Source of the DNA: Methylovirgula sp. HY1
GTDB lineage: Bacteria; Pseudomonadota; Alphaproteobacteria; Rhizobiales; Beijerinckiaceae
NCBI RefSeq assembly: GCF_019343105.1
Contig: NZ_CP073764.1
Location: 62,001 to 126,000 of the forward strand
Direction: 5' to 3'
Length of the DNA: 64,000 nucleotides
The notes under the pieces are model-generated. The model worked only from the letters and a program-made list of their open reading frames with translations, was not told the origin of the DNA and ran no database searches. The translations under genes were made by a program, and so were the position numbers. Positions 15,788 to 23,760 of the stretch are shown here, in pieces. Every line of letters starts with the position of its first letter. Positions within the stretch are counted from its first letter, which is position 1.

Positions 15788-16726
15788 CTATGTCGCATTG
15801 GATCCGATGCGGCCGCGGTATCGCACTCTGAAAAGCAAGCGGCCGCCTTCATTGGACGCGGCGAAGGCGCTTCGATCGTGCAGCACGTTGTTGCAGATCA
15901 GCCCTTGGCCTGGCTGCAGACGCAGCCGGAGCACGAGCGGGTCCGTCTCGAGAATATGCTCCAACGCCGAGACTGCACGGCGGGTCTGTTCGTCATCGCG
16001 CCAGGCAATGTTGCGCTTGCGGGCGGTGTAGCGCATGCCGAGCGTGCCCGTCGTGGGATCGACGAAAAATACCGGCCCCACATTTTCCGCGCGAACTTGG
16101 CCATTGTCTTCGAAATTGGCCGGGATGCGCATGGCTGCGGGATGCATCAGCGCATCGATATGACCAGGGTCGAGATCCCTCAGGCGAATATAGGCGATTT
16201 CGGGATCGAGAAGCCGGTTGTCCCCGCCTTCGTCAGCGCTTCTGACGCAATGCAGCAGCATCGCCCCGATATAATGAGCCGCAGACTCAAAATTGTAATA
16301 GCCGTCGGTGTGCCAGCTGATCGGTCGGTCCGAATAGGGGATATATCCCAACCGTCCTCCGCTTTGGACAACCTCGATGCGCACAATGCCGTCGGCTTCG
16401 GCGGATCGATGATCTTCCAGGGTGTTCAGACCGAAAGTCGCGCCCAAAGTCCGAAGGCTGCGACGAAGCTCCCATTCGGATCGATTGGCCGGGAAGACAT
16501 AGAGCGCCATATTGCTTTTGAGACAACGTTCGCTGATTGCCGTCTTCTCGCGCGCTGTAAGTTCGTTTGGGTCGCGAATCTCAACCAAAAGATCATCTGC
16601 ACATAAGGGGTAGTGTTCCAGTTTTGAATCGCGCCAGCTTCGATAAGCGGCATCGTCATCGAGATCGAACGCATTGCCGCTCCGCAGCAAGCTGAGGGTC
16701 CCTACAATCCCGTACGCCGCTCCCAT
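15788..16726 (-). CDS. TauD/TfdA-family Fe(II)/2-oxoglutarate dioxygenase
   Basis: 312 residues. The iron facial triad is visible: His and Asp in SWHTDGYYN and the distal His in CNNVLHDRSAF, with the 2-oxoglutarate-binding Arg in LLFRVRYRGR. The N-terminal third includes LKSNMALYVFPANRSEW, as in TauD-like enzymes. The family hydroxylates sulfonates, sulfate esters and many other small molecules; the substrate here is unknown. Start at 16726 is supported by GGAGGAAGGGCC, better than 16789. Divergent from dsrA across 560 bases and followed by two small coupled genes. Possible role in sulfonate or organosulfur use feeding the Dsr pathway; inference. Confidence 0.88.
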   Translation of the reverse strand: MGAAYGIVGTLSLLRSGNAFDLDDDAAYRSWRDSKLEHYPLCADDLLVEIRDPNELTAREKTAISERCLKSNMALYVFPANRSEWELRRSLRTLGATFGLNTLEDHRSAEADGIVRIEVVQSGGRLGYIPYSDRPISWHTDGYYNFESAAHYIGAMLLHCVRSADEGGDNRLLDPEIAYIRLRDLDPGHIDALMHPAAMRIPANFEDNGQVRAENVGPVFFVDPTTGTLGMRYTARKRNIAWRDDEQTRRAVSALEHILETDPLVLRLRLQPGQGLICNNVLHDRSAFAASNEGGRLLFRVRYRGRIGSNAT

Positions 16727-17287
16727 GGCCCTTCCTCCCGGGCAGTGCGGACGCCGCCTTTTTTGTAAAGGCAATTCGTACATCCGCATATTATCATATT
16801 CGTCTAATCACATTAGCAGCGCGAGTCTCGGAACGGAAGCCGCAATCGCCCTTGGCGCATGCTCTCGGGAGTGCCATTGCCGGAGTGAGACGCACATTGC
16901 AACTGCGGGACCGCATTGGAAACAAACGCGTTTTAAGAAAATAAATATTCACACATACGTATGTATTGATGTTTGATAACGTCTGTGACATGATTATAAA
17001 AATAGGTCATTTGCGAAGCCTGAGGCTTCGACGAGTGTCCCGCATAATAAGACGCCGATGAGCGGATTTTTGGGAGGTTATTGTCGCGCCAACGCGACCT
17101 TCTATCCTGACATCCGTATCTCTCGATATCGTTGACCGATGTGGCCAACGGCTGCGGGAATTTGCGTCTAAAAACCGGGCCTCGAACGGCAATTTGAAGC
17201 AATGAGGTGCGCCGCCGTCGGTGCGCACGTGGGGGATACGTCGGTCGAACGCCAAAGTGCGGCGCATCGACAGAAGGAGACAAGCAC
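16727..17287. promoter_or_regulatory. Divergent promoter region, TauD operon / dsr operon
   Basis: 560 bases with no gene. Contains ATATTCGTCTAATC at 16796-16809, whose complement (GATTAGACGAATAT) resembles the arsR direct repeats, and an AT-rich stretch with the palindrome ACATACGTATGT around 16953-16964. The dsr promoter must lie here; a sigma-54 match near 17139 fails on spacing. The ribosome site AGAAGGAGA precedes dsrA. Confidence 0.45.
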
Positions 17288-18610
17288 ATGTCGGATGACA
17301 AGATTACGCACGAAAACGGTGGCGCCGATCATGTCGGCAAGAACGTAAATGCCCAACATCCCACGCCAATGCTCGATGAGCTCGAATCGGGACCGTGGCC
17401 GAGCTTTGTCACTGGCTTGAAGCGCCTACGCGATGCGGGTGACAAGCAATATGCGCCGATGATGAATGACCTGCTTGGCCAGCTTGAGCATTCTTATGAG
17501 GAACGTCTCGGATATTGGAAAGGCGGGACCGTGTCGGTCTTCGGTTATGGCGGCGGTGTCATTCCGCGGTTTTCCGAAGTCGCCAGCCAATACCCGGCGT
17601 CCAAAGAATTCCATACGCTTCGCGTTCAGCCGCCGGCTGGAATGCATTATGATACCGATATTTTGCGCAAGCTTTGCGACATCTGGGAACGCCACGGCTC
17701 GGGCCTGATCGCCTTCCACGGCCAGAGCGGCGACATCATGTTCCAAGGATGCACTACGGAAAATGTTCAAAAAGCTTTCGATGAGTTGAACGAAGTCGGC
17801 TTCGATCTCGGTGGTGCCGGCCCGGCGCTGCGGACATCGATGAGCTGTGTCGGGCATGCCCGCTGCGAAATGTCCTGCTACGACGAAGTGAAAGCGCATC
17901 GAAGCGTCATCAATGAATTTCTCGACGAAATGCACCGGCCGGCGTTGCCATACAAGTTCAAGTTCAAATTTTCCGGTTGCGGCAATGACTGCGTCAATGC
18001 TGTTCATCGCGCCGATTTCGCCGTCATCGGCACCTGGCGCGACGATATGAAGGTCAACCAGGAGGAAGTGAAGGCTTATGTCGCCGAAGCCGGTCGCAAA
18101 TATACAATCGATCACGTCATCGCAATGTGCCCGACACGGGCTTTGAGCCTCAATGATGACGACACACTCGACGTCGACAATAAATCATGCGTGCGCTGCA
18201 TGCATTGCATCAACGTCATGAACAAGGCGCTGGCGCCGGGCGATGACCGCGGTGCTTCGATTCTCATGGGCGGCAAGCGTGCATTGAAGGTCGGTGATCT
18301 CATGGGCACGATGATCATTCCTTTCATCAAGCTCGAATCCGACGAGGATTACGAGAACCTCGTCGCCTTGGCCCGGCGGATGCTGGAATTCTTCGCGGAT
18401 AATGCGCTTGAGCATGAGCGGGTCGGCGAAACCATGGACCGAATCGGGCTGCCGGCCTTTTTGGAAGCCGTCGGCATCGAGCCAGACCCGAACATGGTCA
18501 ATCATCCGCGGACGTCCTGCTATGTGCGGACGGATGATTTTACCGACGAGGCCGAAAAATATTTCGAACGCAAGGCGCGCGAAGCGGGACTCAATATCGC
18601 GGCGGAATGA
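17288..18610 (+). CDS. dsrA: DsrA, dissimilatory sulfite reductase alpha (reverse type)
   Basis: Cytoplasmic siroheme-[4Fe-4S] enzyme; in sulfur oxidisers it forms sulfite from DsrC-bound sulfur. 440 residues. The siroheme cluster ligands are seen as CVGHARC (CX5C) near residue 187 and CGNDC (CX3C) near 231. The inserted ferredoxin domain has MCPTRAL near 280 and CVRCMHCINVM near 300. ATG 17288 was chosen for AGAAGGAGA upstream. It is the first gene of a co-directional run through dsrP and beyond. The presence of dsrL, dsrEFH and tusA marks the oxidative (rDsr) form. Confidence 0.98.
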   Translation: MSDDKITHENGGADHVGKNVNAQHPTPMLDELESGPWPSFVTGLKRLRDAGDKQYAPMMNDLLGQLEHSYEERLGYWKGGTVSVFGYGGGVIPRFSEVASQYPASKEFHTLRVQPPAGMHYDTDILRKLCDIWERHGSGLIAFHGQSGDIMFQGCTTENVQKAFDELNEVGFDLGGAGPALRTSMSCVGHARCEMSCYDEVKAHRSVINEFLDEMHRPALPYKFKFKFSGCGNDCVNAVHRADFAVIGTWRDDMKVNQEEVKAYVAEAGRKYTIDHVIAMCPTRALSLNDDDTLDVDNKSCVRCMHCINVMNKALAPGDDRGASILMGGKRALKVGDLMGTMIIPFIKLESDEDYENLVALARRMLEFFADNALEHERVGETMDRIGLPAFLEAVGIEPDPNMVNHPRTSCYVRTDDFTDEAEKYFERKAREAGLNIAAE

Positions 18611-18691
18611 CGCCACCGACGGCTCCGTGACGCTTCAAAACACCGAAGCGCCACGGACATCGGAATGAATAGGGTGAGGGAGGAGTCGTCG

Positions 18692-19771
18692 ATGAATACC
18701 GCCGTTCAGTTGCGCCGTCCAAATGAGACGGGTGTGCCTGATCCGTTTCAATACATGCACCCGTTGATGATCAAAAATTACGGTGCATGGGCTTGGCATG
18801 ACCGGCCGCGTCCGGGAGTTCTGCATCACGTCGCCAAAAATGGCGATGAAATCTGGACCGTACGTGCCGGCACCCAACGCCAGATGGATGTCTTCACCAT
18901 CCGCAAACTCTGCGATATTGCCGATCAATTCGCAGAAGGCCACGTCCGCTTTACAACCCGCAGCAATATCGAATTCATGGTGAGTGCGGCTGAGAAAGTG
19001 CAGCCGCTCATCGACGCGCTTCAAGGCGCCGGCTTTCCGATCGGCGGGACCGGCAATTCCGTCTCGATGATTTCCCATACCCAGGGCTGGTTGCATTGCG
19101 ACATTCCGGGCACGGATGCGTCGGGTGTCGTGAAAAGCCTCATGGATATGATGTATCAGGAATTCATCACCGAGGAGATGCCGAACCGGACGCGCATCAC
19201 GACCTCTTGCTGCCAGATCAATTGCGGCGGGCAGGGCGATATTTCCATCAACGTCCAATATACCAAGCCGCCGAAAATCAATCACGATCTGGTTTCGAAA
19301 GTCTGCGAACGGCCGGCTGTCGTGGCGCGCTGCCCGGTGGCCGCCATTCGGCCGGCTATGGTCGAAGGCAAGCCTTCCCTCGAAGTCGACGAGCAGAAAT
19401 GTGTGTGCTGCGGCGCCTGTTACCCGCCATGCCCGCCGATGCAAATCAACGGCGCAGATTCGACGAAGATCGCAATCTGGGTCGGCGGCAAGCATTCGAA
19501 TGCGCGCTCGAAGCCGACGTTTCATAAACTGGTCGTCGCCAATCTGCCGAATAATCCACCGCGCTGGCCGGAGGTCGAAGAGGCCGTCAAGACGATCCTC
19601 TATGCCTACAAGGAGCATGGGCGTGACTTCGAACGGCTCGGTGAATGGATCGATCGAATCGGTTGGCCGCGCTTCTTTGAGGTTACGGGGTTCGCCTTCA
19701 CCAAGCATCATCTCGATACTTGGACCGGCGCTCGCAAGACCATGAACATGTCGGCCCACGTTCATTTCTGA
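18692..19771 (+). CDS. dsrB: DsrB, dissimilatory sulfite reductase beta (reverse type)
   Basis: 359 residues, usual length. Siroheme/cluster region TTSCCQINCGGQGDIS, and ferredoxin-like CVCCGACYPPCPPM near residue 240. Forms the alpha2-beta2 enzyme with DsrA. An in-frame ATG at 18665 exists, but ATG 18692 has GGAGGAG eight bases before it and is the better start. 81 bases after dsrA; dsrE follows. Confidence 0.98.
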   Translation: MNTAVQLRRPNETGVPDPFQYMHPLMIKNYGAWAWHDRPRPGVLHHVAKNGDEIWTVRAGTQRQMDVFTIRKLCDIADQFAEGHVRFTTRSNIEFMVSAAEKVQPLIDALQGAGFPIGGTGNSVSMISHTQGWLHCDIPGTDASGVVKSLMDMMYQEFITEEMPNRTRITTSCCQINCGGQGDISINVQYTKPPKINHDLVSKVCERPAVVARCPVAAIRPAMVEGKPSLEVDEQKCVCCGACYPPCPPMQINGADSTKIAIWVGGKHSNARSKPTFHKLVVANLPNNPPRWPEVEEAVKTILYAYKEHGRDFERLGEWIDRIGWPRFFEVTGFAFTKHHLDTWTGARKTMNMSAHVHF

Positions 19772-19856
19772 CGCGTCATCGCGGATTTTGGGCTCGCGGC
19801 GCGGCACTAGGGCGTGCTGCCGCGAGCCGAAGAGCCGCCATCGAGAGGACATAGAC

Positions 19857-20249
19857 GTGCGTTTCGGAATTGTCGTTACCGAAGGGCCCTATACGCATCA
19901 AGCGTCGGATTCGGCCTATCGCTTCACCAAGGCAGCTTTAGAAAAAGGCCATGAAATATTTCGCGTGTTCTTCTACCACGACGGCGTCAATAACGCGACG
20001 CGCTTCGCGGTGCCGCCGCAGGACGATCGCAATCTTCAACAGCTGTGGAGCGAACTCGCGGAAGCCCACAAGCTCGATCTCGTCGTCTGCATTGCCGCCG
20101 CGCAAAGACGCGGAATTCTCGATGCGGACGAGGCCAAGAGGCAAGGCAAGGACGGCAATAACATCGCGCCCGGCTTTCGCATTTCAGGCCTTGGCCAATT
20201 GATCGAGGCCGGAATTCAAGCCGACCGCCTCGTCATGTTCGGCGATTGA
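19857..20249 (+). CDS. dsrE: DsrE, sulfurtransferase subunit of DsrEFH
   Basis: 130 residues. The active cysteine is Cys78 in LDLVVCIAAAQRRG, the same number as in the well-studied Allochromatium DsrE. The DsrEFH heterohexamer takes a persulfide from TusA and hands it to DsrC; its presence separates sulfur oxidisers from sulfate reducers. Starts at GTG 19857, preceded by GAGAGGACAT. dsrF follows ten bases later. Confidence 0.97.
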   Translation: MRFGIVVTEGPYTHQASDSAYRFTKAALEKGHEIFRVFFYHDGVNNATRFAVPPQDDRNLQQLWSELAEAHKLDLVVCIAAAQRRGILDADEAKRQGKDGNNIAPGFRISGLGQLIEAGIQADRLVMFGD

Positions 20250-20259
20250 GGGGGAGGCC

Positions 20260-20676
20260 ATGACCGAAGATACGAACAGGAAGAAGTTTCTCTACATCAA
20301 TCGAAAAGCGCCCTATGGCACGGTCTACGCCCTTGAGTCGCTCGAGGTTGTGCTCATCGGGGCGGCATTTGAACAAGATGTCAGCGTTGCTTTCGTCGAC
20401 GATGGTGTCTTTCAGCTGATGAATGGTCAGGACACGGCCGGCGTCGGCATGAAAAACTTCTCAAAAACCTATCGCGCGCTTGGCGACTATGAGGTGCGCA
20501 AACTCTATGTCGAGCGCGAGTCGCTGGCCGAGCGTGGTCTCGCTACGGACGATCTCATGGCGATCACCTATGAAGACGAAAACGAAGACTATGCTGAAAA
20601 GCCGTCGATACATTTCGTCGATCGGTCGGAAATGGCGAAGCTCATTTCTGAACATGATGTGATCTTGAGCTTTTGA
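20260..20676 (+). CDS. dsrF: DsrF, subunit of DsrEFH
   Basis: 138 residues of the same fold as DsrE but without a catalytic cysteine, as in known DsrF. Recognisable KKFLYINRKAPYGTVYALESLEV start and FVDDGVFQLMNGQDT. Structural subunit of the heterohexamer. GGGGGAGG lies before ATG 20260. dsrH begins nine bases after its stop. Confidence 0.96.
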   Translation: MTEDTNRKKFLYINRKAPYGTVYALESLEVVLIGAAFEQDVSVAFVDDGVFQLMNGQDTAGVGMKNFSKTYRALGDYEVRKLYVERESLAERGLATDDLMAITYEDENEDYAEKPSIHFVDRSEMAKLISEHDVILSF

Positions 20677-20685
20677 GGGCTGTCA

Positions 20686-20994
20686 ATGTCGACGCTGCAT
20701 ACAGTCAATAAGTCACCATTCGAACGGTCTTCGCTGAAGACATGCCTCGATCACGTCATGGATGGTGATGCCATCGTGCTGCTCGAAGATGCTGTGGTTG
20801 GAGCGCGTAAAGGCGGCGCATTTGTCGAGGCGCTTAGTGTCAAGCTGGCATCGTGCGACGTCTTTGTTCTCGCGCCGGACCTCGCGGCGCGCGGCATAAA
20901 GGATGCGGATATTGCCGACGGAATCGCGTTGGTCGATTACGGCGGCTTTGTCGATCTTGCGGTAAGCAAGGCACGCGTCTGCGCATGGCTCTGA
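20686..20994 (+). CDS. dsrH: DsrH, subunit of DsrEFH
   Basis: 102 residues, TusB/DsrH family. Conserved Cys20 in SSLKTCLDHV and the GDAIVLLEDAVVGA segment are those of DsrH. Its cysteine is conserved but in known systems less critical than that of DsrE. MSTLHTVNKSPFER is the typical start. Followed by dsrC after 61 bases. Confidence 0.96.
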   Translation: MSTLHTVNKSPFERSSLKTCLDHVMDGDAIVLLEDAVVGARKGGAFVEALSVKLASCDVFVLAPDLAARGIKDADIADGIALVDYGGFVDLAVSKARVCAWL

Positions 20995-21055
20995 AGAGCA
21001 GCGCTGCGGTGATGGTGAGCAGAGATAACCAGTCAAGAAAGAAGGATAGGGAGAG

Positions 21056-21391
21056 ATGAGCGCATATCAGGTCAATGGAACTGTCGCAGAACATGACGAA
21101 GAAGGCTACCTGACCGACATCGGCGTTTGGAATACAGACCTCGCCGATCTTATCGCCAAGGCCGAGAATATCGAAATGAGCCCCGAGCATTGGGAAGTCG
21201 TGAACTTCCTGCGCGACTATTACGAAGAATATCAAATCGCGCCAGCGGTACGAATTCTCGTCAAGGAGATGACGAAAAAGTACGGGAAGGAAAAGGGCGA
21301 TCAGAAAGCGCTTTACGCGCTGTTTCCCTACGGTCCGGCAAAGCAGGCATGTAAGATCGCTGGCTTGCCGAAGCCGACCGGTTGCGTCTGA
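21056..21391 (+). CDS. dsrC: DsrC, canonical two-cysteine sulfur carrier
   Basis: 111 residues. The C-terminal arm reads KQACKIAGLPKPTGCV, with both functional cysteines, Cys99 and Cys110, eleven residues apart as in true DsrC. It accepts sulfur from DsrEFH, delivers it to DsrAB as a trisulfide, and is turned over by DsrMKJOP. GGGAGAG precedes ATG 21056. It is one of three DsrC-fold genes in the window and the only one with both cysteines. Confidence 0.98.
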   Translation: MSAYQVNGTVAEHDEEGYLTDIGVWNTDLADLIAKAENIEMSPEHWEVVNFLRDYYEEYQIAPAVRILVKEMTKKYGKEKGDQKALYALFPYGPAKQACKIAGLPKPTGCV

Positions 21392-21454
21392 CACACCGGA
21401 AAATGATCCGACGTCCGACGCAACGCCGAAGAGCGCGCGGACAGGGAGGAATAG

Positions 21455-22180
21455 ATGCTGACCACGGCTTTCGCCCTGTCGTTTTATGCGGCGGCGCTGA
21501 TCTTGCTGAGCGGGATTGCTTATCGTATCAGGCTCTACGCGACAACGCCGGCGCCTCTTAAGATTCCGACGACGCCGGCGCCCCGGACCCGCAGCGGCGT
21601 TGTTGCCCGCATGTTTCGGGAAGTCGTCTTCTTTCAGAGTCTGTTTAATGCCAACAAGTGGATCTGGCTGTTCGGCTGGATCTTTCATGTGGCGCTGGCG
21701 CTCGTTGTTCTGCGCCATCTTCGGTACTTTCTCCAACCGGTCCCGGCGTTCGTCGCTGTCGTGCAGCCGTTCGGCGTGCTTGCCGGATTCGCCATGGTTG
21801 GGGGGCTGCTCGCGCTTTGGGCTCGGCGCTTGTTCGTCCCGCGCATCCGCTACATCAGCGGGCCTTCCGATCATCTCATGCTGGCTCTTCTGGTCGCGAT
21901 CGGCGTCAGTGGCCTAGCGATGACATTTGGTGCGCATACGGACATTGTTTCCGTGAAGGCGTTCTTCCTGGGTCTGATCTTCTTCAATTGGCAGCCACTT
22001 CCCAACGATCCGTTGCTGCTGGTTCATTTGGGATTGGTTGCGGCGCTGATGATCATCTTCCCGTTTTCGAAGCTGTTGCACGCGCCAGGCGTCTTCTTCA
22101 GCCCCACCCGCAATCAGGCGGATGATAGCCGCGAGCGCAGATATGTCGGTGCGCCTCGTCCCCGAAGCAATGTCGTGTAA
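21455..22180 (+). CDS. dsrM: DsrM, membrane cytochrome b of DsrMKJOP
   Basis: 241 residues with five predicted membrane helices, NarI-like di-haem b. Helices are near residues 3-22, 68-90, 105-128, 145-165 and 185-207, with histidines such as FHVALALVVLRH and LVHLG suited to haem ligation. It passes electrons between the quinone pool and DsrK. AGGGAGGA before ATG 21455. dsrK follows after 17 bases. Confidence 0.96.
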   Translation: MLTTAFALSFYAAALILLSGIAYRIRLYATTPAPLKIPTTPAPRTRSGVVARMFREVVFFQSLFNANKWIWLFGWIFHVALALVVLRHLRYFLQPVPAFVAVVQPFGVLAGFAMVGGLLALWARRLFVPRIRYISGPSDHLMLALLVAIGVSGLAMTFGAHTDIVSVKAFFLGLIFFNWQPLPNDPLLLVHLGLVAALMIIFPFSKLLHAPGVFFSPTRNQADDSRERRYVGAPRPRSNVV

Positions 22181-22197
22181 GGTTTAGGAGAGGGACG

Positions 22198-23754
22198 ATG
22201 GGCGCTGCAACCAGTACATTCAATCCGATGGAGCATCTCGTTGGGGATCCGTTGGAGATCCCGGAACTCGCTTACGGCGCTATGGCGGGATCGAAGCCCT
22301 ATGTCGCGGCACCAGGGCATCAGCAGGCGCTCGGCTTTCCAGGGGAGCTGGTCGAGAATTGGCAGGAAAAGGCGATCAGCCGATTAGGCGAACTCGTCGA
22401 CAAGTCGCGCGCTTTACGGGTCTATATGGACTCTTGCGTCAAATGTGGGGCTTGCACCGACAAGTGCCATTATTTTCTTGGCACCGCCGACCCGAAGAAC
22501 ATGCCGGTGGCGCGCCAGGACCTTTTGCGCAAAGTCTATCGCCGCTATTTCACTTGGAGCGGTAAATATTTGCCATGGCTGGTCGGGGCCGAGGATCTGA
22601 CCAAAGAGGTTCTCGACGACTGGTACAGCTATTTCCACCAATGCTCGGAATGCCGCCGCTGCTCGGTCTATTGTCCTTATGGAATCGATACGGCCGAAGT
22701 CACCATGGCTGGCCGCGACATCATGGATACGATTGGTCTCGGTGCGAAATATTCCAACGAGATCATCGGCAAGGTTTTCACCGTCGGCAATAATCTCGGG
22801 CTTCCCGTGAAAGCGTTGAAAGCGACGCTCGCCGGTCTCGAAGATGATATCGAGGAAGAAACCGGCGTTCCGGTGCGGTTGCCGCTCGATGAAGAAGGCG
22901 CCGACATTCTTGTCGTCACGCCCAGCGCGGATTTCTTTGCATCGCCGCATATGGAAGGCCTGATCGGCTATGCGAAGGTTCTGCATGAATCCGGTGTGAG
23001 CTGGACGCTCAGCTCGCATGCGTCCGAGGCTGCGAATTTTGGCATTTTCATCGGTTCCGAAGAAAACATGCGGAAAGTGTCGATGCGTATCCGCGAGGCC
23101 GCGGAAAGCCTTCGGGTTAAGCGGCTGGTCTTCGGCGAATGCGGTCACGCCTGGCGCGTTGCCTATAGCTTTCTCAACACGCTTGCCGGGCCATTCGACT
23201 TCCTCGATCAAAACTATCCCATTCCGCAGCACATCTGCGAATTCACCAATGATCTGATCGAGCGGGGCAAGCTGCGGTTCGACAAGTCAAAAAATGATGC
23301 GTTTCGTCTGACCTTCCACGATTCCTGCAATGTCGCCCGCGCATCGCGCATGGGTGACGATGTTGGCGGCCAGTTCACGATTCCGCGCGCGGTCCTACGC
23401 GCCGCCTGCAATCATTTCTACGATATGGCGGCGGACACCATCCATGAAAACACTCTGTGCTGCGGTGGTGGTGGTGGTCTTCTGACCGATGAGTTGATGG
23501 ACCTTCGCGTGAAAGGTGCGCAGCCGCGCATGCGGGCGCTCCAGCGGGTCGTCGAAGATCACGGCGTCACCCACATGGCCGCCATCTGCGCGATTTGTAA
23601 GACACAGTTTTCGAAGATCATGCCGAAATATGGGTTCGATATGGAGTCGATCGTCAGCGTGCATCAGATGGTGTCGAACGCCATCATCCTGACAGGGTCC
23701 CTACAAGCCGAAGAATTCGATGGCAGGCAGACGTCTGCATTGCTGAAAGTTTGA
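22198..23754 (+). CDS. dsrK: DsrK, HdrD-like Fe-S catalytic subunit of DsrMKJOP
   Basis: 518 residues facing the cytoplasm. Two [4Fe-4S] motifs near residues 79-90 (CVKCGACTDKCHY) and 148-162 (CSECRRCSVYCPY), then a CCG domain with FHDSCN, TLCCGGGGG and AICAICK, the site that resembles heterodisulfide reductase HdrD. It is thought to interact with oxidised or reduced DsrC. GGAGAGGGACG before ATG 22198. dsrL starts seven bases after its stop. Confidence 0.97.
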   Translation: MGAATSTFNPMEHLVGDPLEIPELAYGAMAGSKPYVAAPGHQQALGFPGELVENWQEKAISRLGELVDKSRALRVYMDSCVKCGACTDKCHYFLGTADPKNMPVARQDLLRKVYRRYFTWSGKYLPWLVGAEDLTKEVLDDWYSYFHQCSECRRCSVYCPYGIDTAEVTMAGRDIMDTIGLGAKYSNEIIGKVFTVGNNLGLPVKALKATLAGLEDDIEEETGVPVRLPLDEEGADILVVTPSADFFASPHMEGLIGYAKVLHESGVSWTLSSHASEAANFGIFIGSEENMRKVSMRIREAAESLRVKRLVFGECGHAWRVAYSFLNTLAGPFDFLDQNYPIPQHICEFTNDLIERGKLRFDKSKNDAFRLTFHDSCNVARASRMGDDVGGQFTIPRAVLRAACNHFYDMAADTIHENTLCCGGGGGLLTDELMDLRVKGAQPRMRALQRVVEDHGVTHMAAICAICKTQFSKIMPKYGFDMESIVSVHQMVSNAIILTGSLQAEEFDGRQTSALLKV

Positions 23755-23760
23755 GGAGAA

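Noticed and set aside
12600-16810. Classic ATTC-N8-GAAT SqrR operator
   Set aside because: No exact copy was found; the local repeats share only a CGAATA core, so I report them as a separate candidate motif.
16953-16964. ACATACGTATGT palindrome as a dsr operator
   Set aside because: Short and low-complexity, more than 300 bases from dsrA, and not repeated elsewhere in the window.
17139-17155. Sigma-54-like TGGCCAACGGCTGC before dsrA
   Set aside because: The GG-GC spacing is one base short and the TTGC element is missing.
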